A DNA stretch of 59,635 nucleotides from Ornithomonoglobus_A sp034090805 (lineage in GTDB: Bacteria; Bacillota; Clostridia; UBA1381): positions 1-59,635 of the forward strand of contig JAXDRV010000040.1 in assembly GCA_034090805.1 (NCBI GenBank). The letters are read 5' to 3'. This document shows positions 19,201 through 27,200 of this stretch, one piece after another. Position 1 is the stretch's first letter, and each line of letters begins with the position of its first letter. A model generated the notes under the pieces. It searched no databases. It saw nothing but the letters and a program-made list of their open reading frames with translations, and was not told the DNA's origin. A program made the position numbers and the translations under genes.

Positions 19201-19878
19201 CGTATTTTTGTTTTCCGTTCCTGATGCCTGTGTCCGTTCTTTTCTTATTCCGCTGCGAAGCAGTATATTATCTATTCCCACCTTACTGTAGCTTGATATT
19301 TGTGTAAGCTGAATACGTACAAAGTACATATCCGTCAAGCCTCCCAAACTACAGTTTTTCGATACCTGCTTGCCGTTTATCCACATACTTATCTTTCCCG
19401 TATCGTAATCCATTTCAAACTCTATTCGACAGACCTTGTTTTCAATATACTTTGCCGCATAAGTCTTGCCAACGCCCAGTATCACTCCGTTCTGACACCG
19501 TAAAACCACGTTGCTGTTTCCGCCGGAATCACGCAGCTCTATCATCAAAGCGCTCGGATTGATTTTCGCAAAATCAAGATCAACCGAAAAATATATTTTC
19601 CCCGACAATGCGCTCCGATACGTGCTTTGCACAAACAAGTTGTTTGCCGTACCCTCCAAAACAAGACATTTATCCGTTTCGCTCCGCTCCTCGATATACA
19701 TTGCCGTTTTTTCATTTACCAATGTGTCAAGCATCGACGGAACAGAACCCGCTGCAAGGGCATTGAAATTTTCCTGAAAATAAACGGTATCTTCATCCTC
19801 TGCAAAAGCATATATATGTGCGTTCAGCAAAAAAACCAAAACGAAAAGCTTGATAATTCCTCTTATTACTACGTTCAA
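16243..19878 (-). CDS. secreted multidomain heparinase II/III-family polysaccharide lyase
   Basis: 1211 residues, first gene of operon 1. It starts with TTG at 19878, seven bases after GGAGG, and no closer ATG fits. Domains: signal peptide (1-26), LamG-like sandwich (about 30-210), copper-amine-oxidase-N/stalk domain (about 245-355), (alpha/alpha) toroid (HPRIMAG ... NNWTMVCNGG, about 400-720) and heparinase II/III beta domain with HSHLDLGG and EGHNTLVINP (about 750-950). A cadherin-like segment follows, then a C-terminal discoidin (F5/8 type C, CBM32-like) domain (about 1070-1211). The conserved histidines suggest an active lyase on uronic-acid glycan at the surface. It is a diverged tandem paralogue of the next gene. 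Confidence 0.87.
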   Translation of the reverse strand: MNVVIRGIIKLFVLVFLLNAHIYAFAEDEDTVYFQENFNALAAGSVPSMLDTLVNEKTAMYIEERSETDKCLVLEGTANNLFVQSTYRSALSGKIYFSVDLDFAKINPSALMIELRDSGGNSNVVLRCQNGVILGVGKTYAAKYIENKVCRIEFEMDYDTGKISMWINGKQVSKNCSLGGLTDMYFVRIQLTQISSYSKVGIDNILLRSGIRKERTQASGTENKNTENEVKKKMKKAAAFYRNRKNVIFNGVKTTIASAPFEEGGTLYMPLKEVMRLYSGSVKYNADTDTVETVYKNDKYILKGGQTSIIKNGDTKSISNAVKIKDGVTYIPIEFLCSVIEKEMFIDRNNGLAIISDEKDFISWENDLEMLNEIVSSFIYTDYTSEQLLDMLEGKNPDNAHPRIMAGQEDFERIKTLSATDEFVKKGYNNVINAADKLLNQPASVYEKSDGLRLLPVSRRVLDRVANLAMSYKLTGEEKYAERAWLELYFVTYFPDWNEVHFLDTAEMSAAFAIGYDWLYDYLDDMQKERMRKTMIELGLKKGMDDYEKNDRNRTYRWSESVPPNNWTMVCNGGLAMSAMAIADDTNGEDKELCGKILENGLINVRRALTLFAPSGSYSEGVNYWNYATRYYVFYMKSLETALGGDLGYFDVPGMSNTVEFVESLNGPTGYYNFSDAASNTGVLRPAQMMWFAEKLNKYYLANPRINDVNAGKLTPEWEDLIYYPKNNNIQNEKMPLDKYSDIVETITMRSSYEDDALYVGFHNGSNSESHSHLDLGGFIIDSQGQRFITELGYDDYNLKGSVYDRYRYRAEGHNTLVINPDEKPDQKVDAVAKIIKHTEKPRGAYAIADLTSAYDNAESIKRGIMLEDGRKSVVVCDEISLKSPSEVWWFAHTEADIDVSDDGKTAVLTKKGKKFKATLISDGSFEAVDAKPLPSSPTVKGQNENVAYRKLAIHLNGYEKGSIIVRFSDYYDSSEGREVRELSEWDIPDGELEYSTVEWIRIDDKPLEGFKKDIYNYSIKVPSNQTIKNIVTSDGDVIDLRDENKTDGTVLINTANQNKAQKTYIITFEKEHLINIPDWLTRIPITKYEASAEPQAENRAANAFDKSFETRWAAEGKCSMTMDIGRVQPVFGVGIAFWKGYERVSPVKIEASEDGINYTVVYEGESQGNTEDVEVFDTGDIKARYIKVNFYGTNVGTWNSILDLSVLKQK

Positions 19879-19991
19879 AGCAATCCCTCCGATTCGTATA
19901 ATGTTTTAAAATCAGACAAACAGCAATTTATAAAATCAGTCAAAATGTTCTTTTCAAGGTCTTGACTTTAAATAAATCTTATGTTATAATA

Positions 19992-20058
19992 ATTCTACAA
20001 TAATTATCGGCAAATGTATATATTTTTTTAGACAATTTTTCTTATTATTTCAGACATT
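19992..20058 (-). promoter_or_regulatory. AraC-type operator and promoter of operon 1
   Basis: Read on the minus strand: two direct TGTCT(G/A)A half-sites 22 bp apart (20030 and 20052 on the plus strand), then TATACA (20015-20020) as -35, 17 bases, and TAGAAT (19992-19997) as -10. The predicted 5' leader is about 107 bases. The same arrangement occurs upstream of 20937-23930 and 24224-28711. The half-sites lie in the gap shared with the divergent AraC gene, so autoregulation is possible. Confidence 0.75.
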
Positions 20059-20070
20059 GAGGTGATCGGG

Positions 20071-20895
20071 GTGCATATCAAAAATTTCTCGCTTGATACT
20101 ATGATAAATATAGATTCCATGGGGCATATGTTTAAAAATCTTTTCTTTTCAAATCAGCATAATCCCCCGCATCAAAAGGATTCATGGGAAATGCTTTTTG
20201 TTGAGAGTAATCAGATAAAAGCTCAAACCCCTAACGGTATTTTTCAGATAAAAAGCGGGCAGGCGATATTCCATGCTCCCGGAGAAATACATCATCATTT
20301 TAACGATTACGATCAAAACGCAATGATTATTGATATTGTTTTTAATTCATCGAGCCAATATTTATATAAATTGCAAAATACAATCGTTCAATTGTCTTAC
20401 CAGGAAATAATAAAGCTTAACGAGCTTTTGGATATTGCAATAATTCCCGAAGAATGTAAATATTTTGATGAGGACTCCGTAAAAAAGCAATACATAAAAA
20501 ACAATTTGGAGCTGCTGTTATTGGATATAATCCGTACCCATATGCAGCCTCGAAACAATGACACAACGGCTGAATATTACAATATAATCATCAATGTTTT
20601 GCATTCAAATGTTTATAAGCCCTTAAGGCTGCAGGATATTGCAAAGGAATGCCGCCTGAGCGAAAGCACCGTAAAACAGGTTTTTCACTCATATCACGGC
20701 GTAGGGATTATGACATATTTTAACCAGCTGAAAATCAGCGAAATAAAAAAGCATATCGCCCAGGGAATACCTATCAGCGTTATCAGCCAATCTATGTCAT
20801 TTTCGAGCCAAAACTATTTTTCTTCATTTTTTAAAAGAGAAACCGGCCTTTCGCCGAGAGAATACAAAAACAAGCTTAAGAAAACATGCAAATAA
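20071..20895 (+). CDS. AraC-family transcriptional regulator
   Basis: About 274 residues with a cupin-like N-terminal sensing domain (about 15-110, with GQAIFHAPGEIHHHF) and two C-terminal helix-turn-helix motifs (about 170-270: LRLQDIAKECRLSESTVKQVF and QSMSFSSQNYFSSFFKRETG, ending SPREYKNK). The GTG at 20071 is preferred because GAGGTGATC, an almost complete match to the anti-Shine-Dalgarno sequence, ends 3 bases before it; a GTG at 20062 overlaps this site. It is divergent from operon 1, and three promoters around it share a two-half-site operator, so it is the likely activator of operon 1 and the two large flanking genes in response to a released sugar. Confidence 0.93.
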   Translation: MHIKNFSLDTMINIDSMGHMFKNLFFSNQHNPPHQKDSWEMLFVESNQIKAQTPNGIFQIKSGQAIFHAPGEIHHHFNDYDQNAMIIDIVFNSSSQYLYKLQNTIVQLSYQEIIKLNELLDIAIIPEECKYFDEDSVKKQYIKNNLELLLLDIIRTHMQPRNNDTTAEYYNIIINVLHSNVYKPLRLQDIAKECRLSESTVKQVFHSYHGVGIMTYFNQLKISEIKKHIAQGIPISVISQSMSFSSQNYFSSFFKRETGLSPREYKNKLKKTCK

Positions 20896-20898
20896 TTT

Positions 20899-20927
20899 AA
20901 ACGGCGCTGCATTACACAACGCCGTTT
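20899..20927. terminator. bidirectional terminator between convergent genes
   Basis: Arms AAACGGCG (20899-20906) and CGCCGTTT (20920-20927) flank a 13-base loop, with A/T-rich tails on both sides (TTATTATTTTATT on the plus strand). It separates the AraC gene from the convergent gene ending at 20937. Confidence 0.8.
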
Positions 20928-20936
20928 ATTATTTTA

Positions 20937-23930
20937 TTACCAATCCCATACAACTGCCGAATCTATGGGGTTAAGCGAGCTTAAGCTGTCAAATACAAAT
21001 ACCTTTACAGAGCTTACTCTCTTTGAGCCCTCATCAAGCTTGCCCTCAAGTCCCAGACCCTTAAATGTTGAGGTAAAGCTCTTTTCCGTTTCGCCGTCAT
21101 TAAATTCAACATCCTTCATATCAACGGCAACCAAAGCCTTTGTATCATAATCATACAGTGCGACAAAAGCCTTCCTGCTTGTCGCCGTACCGTCATTATT
21201 CAATATATTTGCCTTAACATTTAATGTATCAGTCAGCGATGAAGCACCCGAATATCTGTGTTCGGCATCGTAATAATCAACAGACGCAATATTGCTCCGC
21301 TTAAAGCTTCCGCCGGAATATGTGTATCTGTGGAACACACCGTCAAGTGTTCTTATCGATAATACCGTTCCCTCGGCAACCTCAAACGACGCAGCCACAG
21401 GGTTTGTTCCTCTCTCGGAAACAGTAGTTACATTTTCCGTTGTGCTTACGCTTACATTTGAAACCTCCTGCCCGAATTCTACTGTTGCAGTGCCGTTATT
21501 TACACTGAATACCGGATTAAGCTCCGATGCGTCATAGTATACAATATCATCAATATACACGTCCTCATTATTTCCGTAATTGCCGGATAATCTAAGAGAG
21601 GCGATATTCTTTGTTGCCACATCAATCTTATCCGAACGCACATACGATCCGTCTACCGTTAAATGAACCTCGTTATTCACAAAATCCAAATAGAATCTTA
21701 CATCATGCCAACGCGGAGCAGTTTCGTCCATATACCATGATCTTGGCTCTCCGTTAAAGAATACTCTTCCTGTTTTAAGTGAATTAATACCGGAAAGCGC
21801 ATCTTTACTGTCAGATGTTTTGGGTCCCATAACTCTAAAAATCATTTGCGCATCTGAGCTTGGCACAGGCATATATGCCGAATAACCCACAACGGCCTTT
21901 TGAACATTTGAGGCAGACTTTGTTATCCAGATTTGCGATGTATCGGTCAGTGCTTTACCTATCTTCATCTTTGCACTCATACCGTGTTCATCGTCAAGCT
22001 TAGACATTTCAATACTGCCGCCCAAACCGTTCGTTGCAAAAAGCGTATATCCCACTTGGACGTTTGCATTTCCGCCTGTATATGTTGTCCCCTCCGTAAA
22101 TGCTTCAAAATCCTCAACAAAGCCGTTTATTGCCGGTATCTTTATCTCACGTGTCAGCGTATTTGCAGCCACACCGGCAACGTCCTTTATTCCGCTTATC
22201 ACCATATCATATGTAACTCCGCCTTTAAGTGTTGACGGGATTGATGTTTTTAATATATTTCCGTTATATGTCGTAAACGTACCGGCCGTTTCGTTGCCGG
22301 CTTTATCCCTAAATACAACACTGCCCGCTGTCGGAATAAGGACATTATTGTATTCCACCTCAACGGTACTACCATTTACGGCTACATTCTTTACCTCAAG
22401 TCCCTCATCTCTGTCAATATTCAGATAGTTATAATATGCCGACATTGCAGATGTACTGTTACCTTTTAAGAATATACCGGCACCCTGAAGATAGTCACCC
22501 TCTAATTTAATTGTACTTTCCTGAACTATCGTTTGTCCGTTATCATCTATAAAATAGTACATAAGCTTTCCATTTACGTTATCGTATCCGAAGCCTATTC
22601 GGTGGAGTTTATCTTTCTTTGCTGTAACACTACCGCCCCCTTGCGGAATTGGGGCGCTATTAATCGTGATATAATTACCTTCAATTCTGATGCCTGTGGC
22701 AAATTTACGGCTGTAGCCTATCGGCCTCAATCCAAGCTGCGCAGCACCATTCGTCGACGGCAGACCGGCCTCCATCTCTACAATAACGTTATCCATTTTA
22801 GGCAGATTTTCCCAGCTTAAAGCTTCTTGAGAAGCCGAAACAGTACCCTTTAGTACCTGTTCACCGCCAAATTCAGCCTGTGACCATGTCATATTTGCAG
22901 CGTTACCTGTACTCTGTGAAAAATACTGACCGCTTTTTGGGGTTACATTATCAAAATTATAATGAACGTGATACGGGCTTGCGGTTGTAAAGGTTGTATT
23001 TGCACTCGCACTTGAGCCGAGCAAATCCTTTGTTCCCGAAACCTCAAGAGTATACGTTGTTCCTGCATCGAGCGCAGAGGACGGCTTAACAACAAGTCTT
23101 CTTCCGTTATATGTGCTTACCGTTGTCGAAACCTCCGTGCCGTCGGCTTTTTTCAGCACAACAGTTCCCTTATTTTCGGGATCTATTACATTGCTAAAAT
23201 CAACATTTATAGTGTCGGTGGTTAAAACATCAACACTTCCGTTTGCCGGACTTACAGCGGAAACAGCCATATTTTCAGCAGAATCGACATTTAAGTAATT
23301 CCAGTATGCCGAACCGTTAACGTTTGCATCTCCTGCGATGTACAGCGTAACACCTTGTAAATATTCGCCTGTAAATGTTACTGTTTTCGTAAAAGTTGAA
23401 TTATCATTTCCTATAATATAATATTTAACATTACCGGCAGATTTATCATATACAAATCCAACCTTATATAATTTTTCTTTTTGGCATACATAAGCATTAG
23501 ACGATGAATACGACTTATCTACTACCCCTCCGTTAATATACATAGTCCCGTTATTGCCCTGAAATTTTATACCGTTATTAAACTTGCGCGAATATCCCAC
23601 AGGGCATATTCCTGCATAAAGGGCAACATTTGACGCCGGAAATCCAATTTCACTCTCTGCCATTACCTTATCTGTATTATTTAAGCCCTCAAACGTCTGC
23701 GTTTCAAAATTCCCGACAGTTGCTTTCAGCACCCTTTCGCCGCCAACTTCAGCCTGTTCCCAAGTTGTATTGGTTCTATTTCCTGTTCCGTCGCTATAGT
23801 ACAAACCTGTTTTACTTTGAACATTGTTAAAATCATCATGCATCATCACCGCAGCATGAGCCGGAGTTACCGCAGCCAAAGACATAGCAGCGATCGACAG
23901 TGCCATAACAGTTGAAATAATTTTTTTCAT
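20937..23930 (-). CDS. large secreted LamG-like/Big_5 repeat protein with C-terminal F-x-W module
   Basis: About 997 residues. The ATG at 23930 is preferred because AAAGGA lies 9 bases upstream; the first ATG at 23939 touches that site. After a signal peptide there are two tandem copies of a unit made of a LamG-like sandwich plus a Big_5-type Ig domain (about 27-315 and 318-600), with shared phrases such as GYSRKF, GDYLQG or GEYLQG, and YWNYLNVD or YYNYLNID. A third LamG-like domain follows, then a C-terminal module ending SSVKVFVFDSLSSLNPIDSAVV. No catalytic residues are recognised. It has its own AraC-type promoter and terminator, so it is a single-gene unit. Probably a secreted glycan-binding protein. 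Confidence 0.78.
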   Translation of the reverse strand: MKKIISTVMALSIAAMSLAAVTPAHAAVMMHDDFNNVQSKTGLYYSDGTGNRTNTTWEQAEVGGERVLKATVGNFETQTFEGLNNTDKVMAESEIGFPASNVALYAGICPVGYSRKFNNGIKFQGNNGTMYINGGVVDKSYSSSNAYVCQKEKLYKVGFVYDKSAGNVKYYIIGNDNSTFTKTVTFTGEYLQGVTLYIAGDANVNGSAYWNYLNVDSAENMAVSAVSPANGSVDVLTTDTINVDFSNVIDPENKGTVVLKKADGTEVSTTVSTYNGRRLVVKPSSALDAGTTYTLEVSGTKDLLGSSASANTTFTTASPYHVHYNFDNVTPKSGQYFSQSTGNAANMTWSQAEFGGEQVLKGTVSASQEALSWENLPKMDNVIVEMEAGLPSTNGAAQLGLRPIGYSRKFATGIRIEGNYITINSAPIPQGGGSVTAKKDKLHRIGFGYDNVNGKLMYYFIDDNGQTIVQESTIKLEGDYLQGAGIFLKGNSTSAMSAYYNYLNIDRDEGLEVKNVAVNGSTVEVEYNNVLIPTAGSVVFRDKAGNETAGTFTTYNGNILKTSIPSTLKGGVTYDMVISGIKDVAGVAANTLTREIKIPAINGFVEDFEAFTEGTTYTGGNANVQVGYTLFATNGLGGSIEMSKLDDEHGMSAKMKIGKALTDTSQIWITKSASNVQKAVVGYSAYMPVPSSDAQMIFRVMGPKTSDSKDALSGINSLKTGRVFFNGEPRSWYMDETAPRWHDVRFYLDFVNNEVHLTVDGSYVRSDKIDVATKNIASLRLSGNYGNNEDVYIDDIVYYDASELNPVFSVNNGTATVEFGQEVSNVSVSTTENVTTVSERGTNPVAASFEVAEGTVLSIRTLDGVFHRYTYSGGSFKRSNIASVDYYDAEHRYSGASSLTDTLNVKANILNNDGTATSRKAFVALYDYDTKALVAVDMKDVEFNDGETEKSFTSTFKGLGLEGKLDEGSKRVSSVKVFVFDSLSSLNPIDSAVVWDW

Positions 23931-23958
23931 ATTTAACATTCCTTTCTTGTTTAAATTT

Positions 23959-24012
23959 CACCGCCGCCGTATAATCTTATTCTGCAGTGTGAATTTATTA
24001 TTTCCGACCTTA
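23959..24012 (-). promoter_or_regulatory. conserved 5' leader block of the 20937-23930 gene
   Basis: Read as RNA on the minus strand, the leader contains GGTCGGAAATAATAAATT then ACAC, and about 15 bases later TTATACG-C-GCGG. The same two blocks in the same order occur in the leader of 24224-28711 (28744-28798). They lie downstream of the promoter and upstream of the ribosome binding site. Either a regulatory RNA element or the trace of a duplicated upstream region. Confidence 0.4.
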
Positions 24013-24087
24013 TTCATGTTCACCGCAATGATAAATATTATATAAACAACGGTATTAAATTATTTTTGTCCGACTTAAGTTATCTTG

Positions 24088-24154
24088 ATTATATATTAAT
24101 TTTGATTTACTGTATATATTTTTTTAGACATATTACTTATGTTTTCAGACATTT
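24088..24154 (-). promoter_or_regulatory. AraC-type operator and promoter of the 20937-23930 gene
   Basis: On the minus strand: half-sites TGTCTGAAA and TGTCTAAAA 21 bp apart (24126 and 24147 on the plus strand), then TATACA (24111-24116), 17 bases, and TATAAT (24088-24093). The predicted leader is about 150 bases. It matches the sites at 19992-20058 and 28861-28927 in sequence and spacing. Confidence 0.78.
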
Positions 24155-24223
24155 GGAACATTTATTATGGTAATGTTATACTAATCACATAACGTATCCG
24201 ATGCGTATAACAAGGGATGTATA

Positions 24224-27200
24224 TCAATTACAGTATCCGAGTTCTTTCATCTTCTCGTATACCTTTTCAGCCATAAGTCTATACCCTTTACTGTTCAGAT
24301 GACCGAGATCCGTATGCAGTAATGAAACTGGTATTTTTCCTGCCGATATATATTGCAAGTCTACATCGGTCGGCGTGATACCTGCATCTGCCAACGCTTT
24401 TTCGGAGGCAAGGTATTCCTTGACATTCAGATAATGCTCTCCGTATGCCTTCTGCAAGGCAAGGTCGGTTTTTTCCGTGTCTGTTTTACCGCCTCTTATC
24501 AATCCGATAACAATATACTTATCCTGATTCTTTGCAGCGGCTATCATTTTATCGGTTATCTCAACAAGGCTGTCTGCCTTATCCTCGTTCGGCAGCGTAT
24601 TTTCGCTGTCCCAACCACCGTTTGTACCGGTAAAATATATGTTAATGTCGGCATTTGCCATCGTATTGAGTGATGAGGGATATATTCTTGTTCCCTTTTG
24701 AACACTTGTTGACGATCCGTTCTCATCTCTGACAAAGGAAGCCGATTTCACCGTCCTTGGCCATGTGTCCTGTATTTCTATATTTAATTTCCCTTTAACA
24801 CCGGAAATCACACATGGCGTCCATCCTCCGAGATTTGTATTTCTCGGTGCAATATGTCCGGCATATGAGCCGTCTTTATTATATGCGCTGAATGTAATCG
24901 ACACGGGTGTTCTGTCCTCCGGAATTGTGACTGCCTCATCAATAAGCATATTCACACCACCGCATCTTGCGGCTATCGTTGTCGAGGTTTCGCCTCCGAC
25001 TCCCATGTTTTCAACATTAAGCCCCGTCAGCTCCTCAAGCACGGCAGGATATGATTCAACGGACGGATTCGATGTACCCTCTCCGTATGTTAGGCTGTCG
25101 CCCCAACAAGCAACAGTTGTCGGATTAATCGAATACACGCTTTGGGGCGGAATTTCAACCTTATTTCCGTTCACAACGGCATATATGGCAACATCGGAAT
25201 TATTTGTTACAGTTCCGGCATTATAGTCTACAACAGCATTATCAACCGCCGTCTTGTACAAATAAATTTCCGTATTTGTTGCCTTCCATATTTCGTCATG
25301 TTCGGCAAGTATCTTACACAGCTCCTCTAATTCGTCGAATCTTACCTTTGTTTCGGTAGGCTTATACGCAGAATTAAATTCGTTTGCGTGTCCCCATACC
25401 GACAACAGAAGCATTTCACCGTTCGGCTCCGTACTATTAAACCGCTCCAGATAATTCGGCAGTTGATCATGATGACAAGTAGGCTCCCAATTATACCAGT
25501 CTGAGGGATATGTGAATTTCCCCGTGGTTTTAATCGGTCTTGCATATTTAATTGACGTATCATTTTTGATATGATTCATTATCTCGTCAAAATCTGCCCT
25601 TTCCGACGGCATATGATACGGCCACACAAATCCGATAGCGTCCTTTCCGTTCAGCAAAAGCATATCCTGCTGTCCTCTGTCAATTTCATAAATAACCTCG
25701 TCATATGTCATAGGCTCTACTTCGGTTCCGTCTATTACCTGCTTTTCTGTTAAGTACATATGCGGGTGAGAATACGAATGGCTTATTGTATCAAACCCCT
25801 CATACTGACTTCTGACTTGATCCGGTGAATACGGCGAGTCGGAATTTGAGAATCTGTTTGTCACAAGATTAAAAGTCGCTTTTACTCCGTATTTTGAGAA
25901 AATATCCATAACCGTTACATCATTCGGATTTAGGTCATCAAAGCTGAATGTTACAGCCTTGTATACATATCCCGGATACGTAAAAGATACGCTTTCCATT
26001 TCAGTTCCGTATCCCTCCTTTGTTTTTGATTCGCACATCGGTACACACTCATCGGACCACACAAAGGATTTTACATATGTACCGTTTGATTTATCTGCAT
26101 CAAGCTCCGCAATTACGGTGTTGCTGCCCTTTGATAACAGCTTCTTTTCGCTGTTCAATCCACACAGTATCCCTGAATTTGAATACTGTGCTATCATTAC
26201 GTTTACCGGTATATTTTCAGACAAATAATTTTCGATAACTACATTTGCCCCGACTTTTCCGACACCGAATTTATCAATATTGGGCAGTCCGTTTACCATT
26301 ATTTCAGAGCTTTCAACCTTATACCTTGCAGCATCAAAGAAATAATCTACATACGCCCTCCCGTCCTTACCGGTAAGTCTTAAATACATTCCCGATTTCA
26401 CTTCGGTATTATCAGCTGCCTTTGTACCGTCGGAATTATATACCTCAACCACTGCTCCCTGAGGATACGTTACATTATTCTTCACCTCAAGAGCCGTGTC
26501 ACCGTAGAAGCCGTTGATGTTTTTACTGATTACTGTGTATTTTTCAGACGATAATCCCAGCTCAACGCTTGAGATTAATTCCTCCGTCAGCTCGCCCACT
26601 CCGTAAACCTCAAAATTATCCACATATGCATCCGAAATATTATTTTCCTTAAATATCTGATGCGCAGCTCTGAATTGGGTAAATTCTTTTATATCGGAAA
26701 CATGGCTGTTTATTTTGTTATAAACCTGCATTCCGTTCAAATATACCACTACTTGCCCCGTATCGGTATCTCCGAACATGAAAATATCATTCCACTCTCC
26801 CAATGCACATTTGCCCGCAGTCTCACCTATAACCGATAAATATCCGTCGTCACAGGTAAGCATCTTTATCAATCCGCTATCTGATGAGGTGCTTTTTTTG
26901 TTCCATCTTGCCAGCTGGTGAATATTCGTATTTGTGTCCTTAATATAATCGGAAACCCTAAGCACAAACTTTGAGCCTATTACGGTCGGGTCTACCGTTT
27001 TTGAGTATATGCAGTTGATTTGATACTGCACCCCCGAATTATATTTTCCATTGCTGTAGCTGCGCAGTGCTTTACCGTCGCCCTTGGGGTTATCCGTAAT
27101 TTCAAAATACGCATATTTCCCGTCTCCGTAACCGTCAAGCATGGGCGGCATACCCATTGACCAGCTTCCTACAGAGGTCTGACCTCCGTAATACATTTTT

